Shown in pieces: positions 16,737 to 24,984 of a stretch of DNA of 64,000 bases. A model generated the notes under the pieces. The model searched no databases and was not told where the DNA came from. It saw nothing but the letters and a program-made list of their open reading frames with translations. The stretch is taken from the NCBI RefSeq assembly GCF_940143175.1, contig NZ_OW659496.1:1844713-1908712 (forward strand), read 5' to 3'. The DNA comes from Erysipelothrix amsterdamensis (GTDB lineage: Bacteria; Bacillota_I; Bacilli_A; Erysipelotrichales; Erysipelotrichaceae). Within the stretch, counting starts at the first letter, position 1, and each line of letters begins with the position of its first letter. The position numbers and the translations under genes are program-made.

Positions 16737-18095
16737 TTATTTAAATATTTTTTTGATGAACTTAAATTTGGTCTGATGATAAGGTGGGTACATTATCGAT
16801 AGCGGAAATGAATTTGATTTCATCATTGATTTACAATTTGAAAAGACTTCAAAACTTGAAAAACCATGATATGTTCCAATTCCAGAATTTCCAATCCCAC
16901 CAAAAGGAAGTGCGTCATTTACAAGATGCAATATTGTATCATTAATGCATCCGCCACCAAATTGAATACGATTAAGAATTGCTTCTTGTTCTTCATAGGA
17001 CTCTGTGAACATATATAAGGATAGAGGTTTTGGATTATTTTCAATTATTGTATAGGCCTCTTCCAATGTATCAAATGCAATTATCGGTAAGATCGGTCCA
17101 AATATTTCAGATTCCATAACCTTACCCTTATCACACTCTAAAGAGAGTAACGTCGGTTCGATATATGTTCCATTACTCCTGCCTCCAAAGACAATATCAT
17201 CTTTATGTGCCTCCAGGATCTGTTTGAGGCGGTCTGCGTGCTTTATATTCACGATACGGCCATAGTCTTCATTGTTTTTGATATCATCGCCATACATGGC
17301 TCTTATTTCCTTGATAAGTGCTTGAGTCAATGCCTCTTCATGCTTTCGTGAAACTAAAACATAGTCTGGTGCCACACAGGTCTGCCCATTATTAAGAAAT
17401 TTCCCCCAAGCAATACGTTTTGCACTTAGTGAAATATTTGCATTTTCGGTTACTACACATGGACTTTTTCCACCGAGTTCAAGAACTACTGGTGTTAGAT
17501 TTTCTGCGGCATATTTCATAACAATTTTCCCTACTTGTGTGCTTCCGGTGAAGAAAATGAAATCAAAAGGTTGTTTGAGAAGTTCTTGATTTACGGATAC
17601 ATCCCCCTCTACGACCACAATGTAATCTTCGATGAAAAAATCAGAAATCAATTCATGAATAACACTTGAGATAGCAGGTGTTAGCTCTGATGTCTTGATA
17701 ACAGCCGTATTACCTGCTGCGATAGCCCCTACAAGTGGAACAAGGACAAGTTGTAAAGGATAATTAAAAGGACCGATGATCAATGTATTTCCCAAAGGTT
17801 CATAAAGTTTAAAGCTCTTTCTTCCTGCGAGAACAAAAGGTGTTTTGACTTTTTGTTGTTTCATCCATTGTCTAAGATTTTTTTTCGCATCACGAATCGA
17901 TCGATATACAACTGCAATTTCTGTTGTGTATACCTCCATTTCAGGTTTAGACAGGTCTTGTTTAAACGCTGCGTAGATCTTTGTTTCATAAGCTTTCAGC
18001 CCTTTTTCGAGTTTATCTAATGCTTCTTTTCTGAATGCTATTGGTTTTGTAATCTGTGAATTAAAATATATTTTTTGCTTATCTAATCGGTTCAT
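16737..18095 (-). CDS. NAD(P)-dependent aldehyde dehydrogenase (ALDH3-like)
   Basis: A 452-residue aldehyde dehydrogenase that oxidises aldehydes to acids. The catalytic Glu is in VVLELGGKSPC near 210 and the catalytic Cys in FLNNGQTCVAPDYV near 245. The cofactor-binding region is IIGPFNYPLQLVLVPL near 105, and FTGSTQVGKIV near 180. The length (about 450) and the lack of an N-terminal extension fit the ALDH3/YwdH class, acting on medium-chain or aromatic aldehydes. ATG 18095 follows TAAGGAGTGTGATTTA. Single-gene unit, divergent from the methionine operon; the physiological substrate is unknown. Confidence 0.92.
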   Translation of the reverse strand: MNRLDKQKIYFNSQITKPIAFRKEALDKLEKGLKAYETKIYAAFKQDLSKPEMEVYTTEIAVVYRSIRDAKKNLRQWMKQQKVKTPFVLAGRKSFKLYEPLGNTLIIGPFNYPLQLVLVPLVGAIAAGNTAVIKTSELTPAISSVIHELISDFFIEDYIVVVEGDVSVNQELLKQPFDFIFFTGSTQVGKIVMKYAAENLTPVVLELGGKSPCVVTENANISLSAKRIAWGKFLNNGQTCVAPDYVLVSRKHEEALTQALIKEIRAMYGDDIKNNEDYGRIVNIKHADRLKQILEAHKDDIVFGGRSNGTYIEPTLLSLECDKGKVMESEIFGPILPIIAFDTLEEAYTIIENNPKPLSLYMFTESYEEQEAILNRIQFGGGCINDTILHLVNDALPFGGIGNSGIGTYHGFSSFEVFSNCKSMMKSNSFPLSIMYPPYHQTKFKFIKKIFK

Positions 18096-18154
18096 TAAAT
18101 CACACTCCTTATGTATATCATATGTCACGCAATGTGAAATGTTAAATGAATTGG

Positions 18155-18183
18155 TTGACAAATATTACATTTTGGAAGATAAT
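18155..18183 (+). promoter_or_regulatory. Promoter of the methionine T-box operon
   Basis: Consensus TTGACA (18155-18160), 17-nt spacer, GATAAT (18178-18183). Transcript start near 18190, just before the T-box leader. Confidence 0.85.
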
Positions 18184-18189
18184 GATGAA

Positions 18190-18440
18190 AAGCAATGAAA
18201 AGGAAAGTAAGTTCGTGAAAAGTTTTACAGAGAGTCTGTGTTGGTGAGAGCAGATGGATGGACACATACTGAAAATGGCCTTGGAGCTGTGTAGTTGAAT
18301 TCGGAAGATTTAGGCTACGCCGGGAGCGCCCGTTAAAGCGATAGAGTTTGATAGAACTTGAAGAGGTTAATATCCGTGAGGTATTAATAAATTAAGGTGG
18401 TAACATGAGCACGCTCATCCTTTGGGATGGGCGTTTTTTA
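18190..18440 (+). ncRNA. T-box leader with methionine (AUG) specifier
   Basis: The leader shows T-box landmarks in order: stem I distal elements AGAGAG and GGTGAGAGCAG, the specifier segment GAAAATGGCCTTGGAG (18271-18286), a stem III region, the T-box AAGGTGGTAACATGAGC (18394-18410) and a terminator (ACGCTCATCC / GGGATGGGCGT, then T6, 18411-18438). Aligning the specifier segment with known T-boxes places ATG (18275-18277) as the codon. The antiterminator bulge TGGT would pair with ACCA, which fits an A73 tRNA such as tRNA-Met. The downstream genes include MetNIQ, which supports Met. Uncharged tRNA-Met would permit read-through. Confidence 0.9.
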
Positions 18441-18459
18441 TTTGTCAGGAGGAAAGTTT

Positions 18460-19662
18460 ATGAAAAATAGTATTGAATCAGCTGTCTTGAAGCGTATTGA
18501 TCATTATAAAGAACTCGCGCTTGATCTTCATGCACATCCAGAGATATGTAATGAAGAGGTCTATGCCTGCAGTCTTTTAAGTTCTCTTTGTACTGAAGAG
18601 GGGTTTTCGGTCACTGTTGGTGTGGCAGGTCATTCGACAGGCTTTGATGCTCGCTATACGACAAAAAAAACGGGTCCTGTAATTGTATTTCTTGCGGAAT
18701 ATGATGCCCTTCCCGGCATCGGGCATGCCTGTGGTCATAATCTCTTTGGTATTACATCCATACTCGCCGCGACTGCACTCAAGTCGATAATCGATGATAT
18801 CGGTGGTGAAATCCGTATTTATGGGACACCTGGAGAAGAAGGTGGAACAAACGGAAGTGCCAAAGCGAGCTTTGTCCGAGACCATTATTTTGATGATGTG
18901 GATGCAGCGTTATGTGTCCACCCCGGTTACTTACACAGTCTCACTGTGGAAACCCTGGCAAACGACCCTGTCGATGTATCCTTCTTCGGAAAACCCAGTC
19001 ATGCAGCGGCTGCACCTGAATTAGGAATCAATGCACTTGAAGCACTCATCCAAGTATTTAATGCAAGTAATGCCTTACGACAACATCTTCCTCAAGATGT
19101 CATGATTCATGGAATTATTACCGATGGCGGTGTAGCACCAAATATCGTACCCGAATTTGCGAAGGGACGTTTCTACTTAAGAGCAAATACCCGTGCTACC
19201 CTCTCAGATGTCTACAATCGATTTGAAAATATTGTAAAGGGCGCTGCATTATCCACAGGATGCCACTATGAATTTGGATTATTCCAAAACGCTGTCGATG
19301 ATACCGTTATTACTCCCTCCTTTGACAAACTCTACCTTAAGCATCTTCAAGAATATGGTTTTGATGTTATTGAACGAGATGGTTCTACATTTGGCTCTAG
19401 TGATGTTGGAAATGTAAGCTATGTTGTACCAACAATCCAACCAACCATAAGCATATCGGACACTTTTATCGCAGGTCATAGTCCAGAATTTAAAGCAGCA
19501 GCATGTAGCACCCAAGGGCTCAACTCCATTCACCTTGGTGCACAACTGCTTGCGTTGACCGCACTTGATTTAATGATTGACCCTGAACTCCTCCAAACAA
19601 TCAAAGACGAACACCAAGAAAGGATCGCGAAACAAAATGATCAAACTCCAAAATATAAATAA
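18460..19662 (+). CDS. M20 family metallo-hydrolase (amidohydrolase/dipeptidase), Met-regulated
   Basis: A 400-residue M20 peptidase/amidohydrolase of the aminoacylase/AbgB-like group. Metal-binding motifs: GIGHACGHNLFG near 100, TPGEEGGTNGSAKASF near 130, and a C-terminal His in IAGHSPEFKA near 345. The central dimerisation domain begins near VSFFGKPSHAAAAP. Members hydrolyse N-acyl amino acids, dipeptides or aminobenzoyl-glutamate. Being first in a Met T-box operon with the MetNIQ importer, it probably frees methionine from an N-acyl or peptide form; that is inference. ATG 18460 follows CAGGAGGAAAGTTT. Its end overlaps metN by 26 nt. Confidence 0.9.
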   Translation: MKNSIESAVLKRIDHYKELALDLHAHPEICNEEVYACSLLSSLCTEEGFSVTVGVAGHSTGFDARYTTKKTGPVIVFLAEYDALPGIGHACGHNLFGITSILAATALKSIIDDIGGEIRIYGTPGEEGGTNGSAKASFVRDHYFDDVDAALCVHPGYLHSLTVETLANDPVDVSFFGKPSHAAAAPELGINALEALIQVFNASNALRQHLPQDVMIHGIITDGGVAPNIVPEFAKGRFYLRANTRATLSDVYNRFENIVKGAALSTGCHYEFGLFQNAVDDTVITPSFDKLYLKHLQEYGFDVIERDGSTFGSSDVGNVSYVVPTIQPTISISDTFIAGHSPEFKAAACSTQGLNSIHLGAQLLALTALDLMIDPELLQTIKDEHQERIAKQNDQTPKYK

Positions 19663-20701
19663 AACTTTTTATACAAATGATAAAGCCGTTCACGCACTTA
19701 AAAATGTTTCACTTGATATCCAAAAAGGTGAAGTATTCGGTGTAATTGGATTTAGTGGTGCCGGAAAAAGTACCCTTGTGCGTTGTATCAATTTGCTTGA
19801 AGTTCCAACATCAGGAAATGTTATTGTAAATGGAACACAACTAAATCCAGATCTATCTAAAGTAAGTTTCCAAAACCGACATCATCAGTCTCAACAATTA
19901 CGAAAACAACGAAAAAAAATCGGCATGATTTTCCAACAGTTTAATCTTATGAAATCACGAACCGTCTTCCAAAATATCGCATTCCCACTTAAAGATCAAA
20001 AACTTTCGAAAGAAGTCTTAACTAAAAAAGTTACGGACCTCTTAGAGCTTGTCGGCCTTCAGGACAAAGCAAATGCTTACCCCAGTCAATTATCGGGCGG
20101 CCAAAAGCAACGCGTAGGAATTGCCCGTGCTCTCGCCAATGACCCAGATATCCTTCTGTGTGATGAAGCAACAAGTGCTCTTGATCCACAAACTACAAAA
20201 ACAATCTTAAAACTGTTAAAAAAAGTAAATACAGACTTAGGTATAACGATTGTGATTATTACCCATGAAATGGATGTGGTAAAAGACATCTGTGATCGCG
20301 TTGCGGTTATGGAGGATGGTGAAGTTAAAGAAGTGAATTCTGTTAAAGAAATATTCGCAAATCCAACTGCACAAATCACGAAAGACTTTGTGGATACAAC
20401 TACAAATACGCTTGAAACCATCGATCTCTTTAAAACGAATCCAGATATTTTAGATTTAAAAGATGATCAAAGTCTCGTAAGAATTGATTTTATTGGTTCA
20501 AATACGCGCGAATCTGTTATTTCTGAGATATCACAACAATATAACGTTAGTGCAAGCATCATTCATGCGAATGTTGAGATTGTTCAAAGCGAAATCGTGG
20601 GTACAATGCTCATCATTCTATCAGGATCACGTAAATGTGAAGCATTGGATAATTTACGTCAACGTAATATTAATGTGGAGGTAATTGAAAATGGTAAATA
20701 G
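19637..20701 (+). CDS. metN: Methionine ABC transporter ATP-binding protein
   Basis: A 354-residue ABC ATPase that powers methionine import with MetI and MetQ. Walker A GFSGAGKSTLVR near 38, Q-loop FQQFNLM, signature LSGGQKQRVGIARALA near 155, Walker B LLCDEATSALDP near 175, then H-loop ITHEMDVV. Residues about 275-354 form the C-terminal NIL/ACT-like domain (VRIDFIGSNTRESVISEIS) that lets cytoplasmic methionine inhibit transport. ATG 19637 lies inside the end of the M20 gene, with AAAGGA 13 nt upstream. MetI starts 11 nt before its stop. Confidence 0.96.
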   Translation: MIKLQNINKTFYTNDKAVHALKNVSLDIQKGEVFGVIGFSGAGKSTLVRCINLLEVPTSGNVIVNGTQLNPDLSKVSFQNRHHQSQQLRKQRKKIGMIFQQFNLMKSRTVFQNIAFPLKDQKLSKEVLTKKVTDLLELVGLQDKANAYPSQLSGGQKQRVGIARALANDPDILLCDEATSALDPQTTKTILKLLKKVNTDLGITIVIITHEMDVVKDICDRVAVMEDGEVKEVNSVKEIFANPTAQITKDFVDTTTNTLETIDLFKTNPDILDLKDDQSLVRIDFIGSNTRESVISEISQQYNVSASIIHANVEIVQSEIVGTMLIILSGSRKCEALDNLRQRNINVEVIENGK

Positions 20702-21362
20702 CCTAATACCCAATCTAATACAATATTGGCCAGAATTTATAGAAAGCATCCAACAGACACTTTATATGCTTACCAAAGCAGGGATTTATTCCATAATTGC
20801 AGGTCTATTCTTTGGTGTTATTCTCGTATTAACACGGGAGGATGGACTCAAACCGAATTCTGTAATCTATCACGTACTTGATACTTGTGTAAATATTTTT
20901 AGATCCATACCTTTCGTGATTTTACTTACGGCACTCATTCCAATTACGAAAATGGTTTCAAGTACGGCTATTGGTGTCGAAGGCACCATCTTCCCACTTG
21001 TAGTAGGATGTACACCTTTCTTCGTACGACAAGTCGATTTAAGTTTATCTGAAATAGATCGTGGACTCATCGAAGCCGCACAATCTATGGGTCTTTCTAC
21101 CTTCCAAATTGTCATCAGAGTCTATCTACGCGAAAGCATCCCCTCTCTTGTCCGTTCCACCACAATCACACTGATTAGTCTTCTTGGTCTTACGACACTT
21201 GGAGGCGTAGTAGGTGGCGGTGGATTGGGCGACTACGTTATTCGTTATGGTCATAACAAATATAATACCGATATATCAATTGTAGCAGTCCTCGTAATTC
21301 TAGTTTTTGTATCAATCATACAAAGCCTTGGTAATTTTATTATTAAGAAAACAACACATTAA
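20691..21362 (+). CDS. metI: Methionine ABC transporter permease
   Basis: A 223-residue inner-membrane permease with five membrane helices. The EAA loop that docks onto MetN is IEAAQSMGLSTFQIVIRVYL near 130-150. GGVVGGGGLGDYVIRYG near 175 is typical of MetI. GGAGGTAATTGAAA precedes ATG 20691; a TTG two codons earlier is too close to the Shine-Dalgarno site. Overlaps metN by 11 nt and is followed by metQ after 10 nt. Confidence 0.96.
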   Translation: MVNSLIPNLIQYWPEFIESIQQTLYMLTKAGIYSIIAGLFFGVILVLTREDGLKPNSVIYHVLDTCVNIFRSIPFVILLTALIPITKMVSSTAIGVEGTIFPLVVGCTPFFVRQVDLSLSEIDRGLIEAAQSMGLSTFQIVIRVYLRESIPSLVRSTTITLISLLGLTTLGGVVGGGGLGDYVIRYGHNKYNTDISIVAVLVILVFVSIIQSLGNFIIKKTTH

Positions 21363-21372
21363 GGAGAACATT

Positions 21373-22161
21373 ATGAAAAAAACACTTATATTATTTATAA
21401 CATTATTAACATTAGTCGGTTGCGGCTCAAAGTCTAAAGAAAACGTTGTACGCGTCGGTCTCCATGGTGGTGACCAAACAAAAAGCTGGAACTATGTTGT
21501 GGAGCAAGCAGCTCAAGAAGGTATAAACGTCGAACTGGTTTATTTCTCAGACTATCCACAACCTAATGCAGCTTTAAACTCAAAAGAAATTGATATGAAT
21601 GCGTTCCAACATCATATTTACTTAGATGATGAGAGTCAACAAAATGGTTACGAACTCACTGCAGTTGCAGATACATTCTATTCACCACTGGGACTTTATT
21701 CACGATCAATTAAAGACTTATCTGAATTGAAAGATGGTGACAAGATTGCGATTCCAAGCGATCGAACAAATGGGGCTCGTGCATTACAATTACTTCAAAC
21801 TCACGGTCTTTTGAAATTAAATGATGCGAAGCTTCCAGATAAGAAAGATATCGTTGAAAACCCACATAACTTTGATATTTTTGAACTCGAGGCATCCAAC
21901 CTTCCCGGTGCACTTGCAGAGGTACCACTTGCAGCGATTAACTCCGGGATTGCTGTCGATGCTGGCTTTACCCCAAGTCAAGATGCAATTAAACTAGAAA
22001 CGTTAACGGAAGAAAATTCCGACTATGTAAATCTCATTGCAATTCGAACTGAAGATAAAGATCGTAAAGATCTAAAACGAATTGTGGAACTGTATCAAAC
22101 AGATGCAGTGAAAGCATTAATTATTGAAGAAACAAGCGGTGCTTCAGTCCCTGTGTTTTAA
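21373..22161 (+). CDS. metQ: Methionine-binding lipoprotein (NlpA family)
   Basis: A 262-residue substrate-binding lipoprotein anchored outside the membrane. Signal peptide residues 1-16 ending LTLVG with the lipid-bearing Cys17. The body follows the NLPA fold: VRVGLHGGDQTKSWN near 30, LNSKEIDMNAFQHHIYLDD near 70-90, ADTFYSPLGLYS, and KIAIPSDRTNGARALQLL near 130. The AAGGAGAACATT site fixes the start. Last gene of the Met-regulated operon. Confidence 0.96.
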   Translation: MKKTLILFITLLTLVGCGSKSKENVVRVGLHGGDQTKSWNYVVEQAAQEGINVELVYFSDYPQPNAALNSKEIDMNAFQHHIYLDDESQQNGYELTAVADTFYSPLGLYSRSIKDLSELKDGDKIAIPSDRTNGARALQLLQTHGLLKLNDAKLPDKKDIVENPHNFDIFELEASNLPGALAEVPLAAINSGIAVDAGFTPSQDAIKLETLTEENSDYVNLIAIRTEDKDRKDLKRIVELYQTDAVKALIIEETSGASVPVF

Positions 22162-22164
22162 ACT

Positions 22165-22192
22165 AAAAAAGAATCCCTTGGGATTCTTTTTT
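22165..22192. terminator. Bidirectional terminator between metQ and tatD
   Basis: AAAGAATCCC and GGGATTCTTT form a 10-bp stem with T-runs on both strands, between converging genes. Confidence 0.9.
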
Positions 22193-22976
22193 AACGTTTG
22201 AAGAGCGTCTTATAATTTTGGTGGATTTGGGATTTAACTTGTTGTGGAGTTAAATCTTTCAATTCACCAATTTTCTCGCCCGTATACCGTACAAAAGCAG
22301 GTTCGTTTCGTTTACCCCGTTTGGGTACTGGCGCTAGATACGGAGAATCTGTTTCCGTTAAAATACGGTCAATAGGTGCGATGTTTAATACATCCCGGAC
22401 GTTTTGACCATTTTTAAACGTAAGAATGCCTCCTACACCAATATAAAAGCCTAATTCAAAAAGACGTTTCGCATTCTCTACCGTATCACTATAACAATGT
22501 ACAATTCCTGATGCTCTTGCAGGATGGGACTCAAGAATTTGAAGAACATCTTCCATAGCATTCAGTTCTCCATTACGAACATGAATTGCGACCGGTTTAC
22601 CGAATTCATTCGCAATCTCAAGTTGTCGCTTAAAGACGGCCTTTTGTTCTTCACGATTAGAATCATCCCAATAATAATCAAGACCAATCTCACCAACACA
22701 AACAACTTGAGGATGTTCAAGATATGCCATCATCTTTTCAAGATCACCTTCATGTGCATCTTTCACATCACAAGGGTGAATACCAATTGCTAGATCAAAC
22801 ATATCTGTGTCTGATTTAGTCTTTTCCAGTGCATCTTCTATTTCTTTTAACGATCCACAAATAATGCATATCTTATCAATGCCTTCACTTTTCGCATTGG
22901 ACACCAATTCATCAAAAGATTCAACTAAACCTTCTGATGCAATGTGTGCATGCGAGTCAATCCAACCATATTCCAT
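22191..22976 (-). CDS. tatD: TatD family metal-dependent hydrolase (3'-5' DNase)
   Basis: A 261-residue TIM-barrel hydrolase with two-metal chemistry. Motifs: WIDSHAHI near 5-12, VGEIGLDYYW near 95, AIHVRNGE near 130, GIVHCYSDT near 155 and LTETDSPYLAP near 205. TatD/YcfH proteins are DNases linked to DNA quality control. ATG 22976 follows AATAAGGAGTAAGAAA. Downstream of mnmE on the same strand, after a 49-bp gap holding a hairpin (23005-23020). Confidence 0.93.
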   Translation of the reverse strand: MEYGWIDSHAHIASEGLVESFDELVSNAKSEGIDKICIICGSLKEIEDALEKTKSDTDMFDLAIGIHPCDVKDAHEGDLEKMMAYLEHPQVVCVGEIGLDYYWDDSNREEQKAVFKRQLEIANEFGKPVAIHVRNGELNAMEDVLQILESHPARASGIVHCYSDTVENAKRLFELGFYIGVGGILTFKNGQNVRDVLNIAPIDRILTETDSPYLAPVPKRGKRNEPAFVRYTGEKIGELKDLTPQQVKSQIHQNYKTLFKR

Positions 22977-23000
22977 TTTCTTACTCCTTATTGACGATAC

Positions 23001-23020
23001 GAAAGGCTCCCATAGGAGCC
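23001..23020 (-). terminator. Weak hairpin between mnmE and tatD
   Basis: GGCTCC / GGAGCC with a 4-nt loop, followed on the minus strand by TTTCG only. Probably a partial terminator or processing site, since the T-run is poor. Confidence 0.4.
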
Positions 23021-23025
23021 AAAAT

Positions 23026-24360
23026 TTATTTTCCCAGACAGAAACGCGCAAAGATTTCATCCAGCACATTAATATCTTTTTTCGGTTTAATAATTGAAGC
23101 GAGTTCTACATAAGACTCATTTAAATCAATAGTTACCAAATCGAGTTCCATTCCAAATTCCAATGCTTCAAGTGCACGTTGCATTGCGAGGTAACTTTTT
23201 TGTACCTGTGCAATATGACGTTCATTGGATAAAGTAGGTTTTGTTAATGCTTTGGTATGTTCAACATAACGCTTATTGATTTCATCCACAAGTTCATGCA
23301 CATCACCTTCTAAAGCACTTACGTATAAACCATCCGGTTCTCGATTAACGAGATCTTTTTTATTGTAAACAATAATGCGTTCTTTATGTTTTGTTGCTTC
23401 TAATAAATCAATATCTTCTTGATCACGAGCTCGTGATGCATCGAAAACCACAATTACAAGTTCTGCAGATTCGAGTGCTTTTCGACTTTTTTCAATCCCG
23501 ATTTGTTCAATTCGGTCTCCGGTATCACGCAAACCTGCTGTATCAATTAAGTGAAGGGCTACATTCTCTAATCGAATCCATCCTTCGACTAAATCTCGTG
23601 TCGTTCCTGCAATCTCCGTTACGATTGCTTTATCTTCTTCAAGGAGAACATTAAGAATACTTGATTTCCCAACGTTAGGTTTACCCAGTATAACAGTCTT
23701 AACGCCTTCTTTCATGATTCGACCACTCTGTGATTCTTTAAGAATTTTACCTAGATCTTCTAAAAACCGCTTCGCTTCGGGTAAAATCACAGCTTCTGTT
23801 AGCACTTCAACATCATCATATTCGGGATAATCAATATTAACCTCGATATTTGCGATCATCTGAATTAGACGTTCGAGAAAGGGTTCAATTAATTTACGAA
23901 CATTCCCTTGAACACCAGAAATTGCAAGTTCTTGCGCAAATTCATTTGGAGCTTGAATCAATTCCATCACCGATTCTGCTTGAGACAGGTCAATGCGTCC
24001 ATTAAGGAATGCACGCTGTGTGTACTCTCCCGGTTCAGCCATACGTGCTCCAACTGATAAACATAAACTTAAAACTTTCTTTGTCACCAATACACCACCG
24101 TGACAACTAATTTCAACTACATCTTCACGGGTGTAAGTTCGAGGCGCTCTAAAAACACTGACGAGAACCTCGTCAACAACTTGTTTGTTCACGGGGTCAA
24201 TAATATGACCGTAATGAACTGTATGTGAATCCACATGCTCTAAATCGCGTGAAAATATTTGATTCACGATATCGATGGCATCCACACCACTAATTCTTAA
24301 AACATTGATGGCACTTTCTTGTAGCGCCGTTATAATTGCTACTATTGTATCTGTTATCAT
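23026..24360 (-). CDS. mnmE: tRNA uridine-5-carboxymethylaminomethyl GTPase, probable leaderless mRNA
   Basis: A 444-residue GTPase that with MnmG modifies the wobble U34 of several tRNAs. N-terminal folate-binding domain (ITDTIVAIITALQ... and YTREDVVEISCHGG), then an internal G domain: G1 GKPNVGKSSILN near 225, G3 DTAG near 270 and G4 NKKD near 330. The C-terminal FCLGK carries the conserved Cys. There is no Shine-Dalgarno site: TATAAT ends 6 nt before ATG 24360. An ATG directly after the -10 box (24366) would be transcribed only if initiation were unusually early. Confidence 0.95.
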   Translation of the reverse strand: MITDTIVAIITALQESAINVLRISGVDAIDIVNQIFSRDLEHVDSHTVHYGHIIDPVNKQVVDEVLVSVFRAPRTYTREDVVEISCHGGVLVTKKVLSLCLSVGARMAEPGEYTQRAFLNGRIDLSQAESVMELIQAPNEFAQELAISGVQGNVRKLIEPFLERLIQMIANIEVNIDYPEYDDVEVLTEAVILPEAKRFLEDLGKILKESQSGRIMKEGVKTVILGKPNVGKSSILNVLLEEDKAIVTEIAGTTRDLVEGWIRLENVALHLIDTAGLRDTGDRIEQIGIEKSRKALESAELVIVVFDASRARDQEDIDLLEATKHKERIIVYNKKDLVNREPDGLYVSALEGDVHELVDEINKRYVEHTKALTKPTLSNERHIAQVQKSYLAMQRALEALEFGMELDLVTIDLNESYVELASIIKPKKDINVLDEIFARFCLGK

Positions 24361-24366
24361 ACGCAT

Positions 24367-24395
24367 ATTATAGGTAAAAAAAAGAGAATGCGCAA
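24367..24395 (-). promoter_or_regulatory. Promoter of mnmE nested inside the sirtuin-gene terminator
   Basis: Minus strand TTGCGC (24390-24395), 17-nt spacer, TATAAT (24367-24372). The -35 box lies in the loop of the upstream terminator and the spacer contains its T-run. The -10 box ends 6 nt before the mnmE ATG. Confidence 0.7.
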
Positions 24396-24408
24396 TGAAT
24401 TCTCTTTT
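24374..24408 (-). terminator. Terminator of the sirtuin gene
   Basis: Stem AAAAGAGAAT / ATTCTCTTTT with a 9-nt loop, ending on the minus strand in eight T residues. It shares its DNA with the mnmE promoter. Confidence 0.85.
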
Positions 24409-24959
24409 TAATCGTTAATTATAGATTCAAGTGTTTCTCGAACTTGCTCAACAGCATTCTCTTGAATCTCTATGATCTCCACACCATTCGCATACGCAAT
24501 TTCGCGTAAATCTGTTGCGACCGCAGTAAATCGTGATGCTCCAATAACAAGTAAAATGTCCCCCTCTTTTAATGAATCTACTTTTTCATAGGCGCGTCGA
24601 TAACTTGGAGCAGGATCTCCATATAATACCGGCTTATTGAAAAGTTGATCCGCATAAGCGAGCTCATTCTCATTTGGCATTGATCCGTGTAAAGCAATGG
24701 GGGAACTGCCTGCTTTTTCATGTAAACCATCGATATTCATCGTGATAATTGGAATGTTATATTCCGAAAGGGCCCGATGAGCGTCATTCGGTTCTGCCTT
24801 TTGAATGATGTAATACAATTCTGCTATTGTTTCTCGATATGCTTCGGGATGTTGTGTCGCAAAACTTCGATGCAATCGATCCCGAACTTCAGGTTGTTCC
24901 ATAAATGTACTTATTCCCGATGCCTTACTAATTCCGGCACCTGTAAACGCTAAAATCAT
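24408..24959 (-). CDS. Short SIR2-family NAD-dependent deacylase-like protein without zinc ribbon
   Basis: A 183-residue sirtuin-like protein. It has the NAD-binding motif LAFTGAGISKASGISTF at residues 3-19, TMNIDGLHEKAG near 75 and LHGSM with the catalytic His near 92, and VIGASRF near 135. The usual bacterial sirtuin is 230-250 aa with a Cys4 zinc site; this one has no Cys and goes straight from the catalytic His to the second Rossmann part. It may be a deacylase with a reduced small domain or another NAD-using enzyme. AAGGAGTGGTTTT precedes the ATG. It follows the broken nucleoside hydrolase gene by 25 nt. Confidence 0.8.
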   Translation of the reverse strand: MILAFTGAGISKASGISTFMEQPEVRDRLHRSFATQHPEAYRETIAELYYIIQKAEPNDAHRALSEYNIPIITMNIDGLHEKAGSSPIALHGSMPNENELAYADQLFNKPVLYGDPAPSYRRAYEKVDSLKEGDILLVIGASRFTAVATDLREIAYANGVEIIEIQENAVEQVRETLESIIND

Positions 24960-24984
24960 AAAACCACTCCTTTATGCCATTGTA

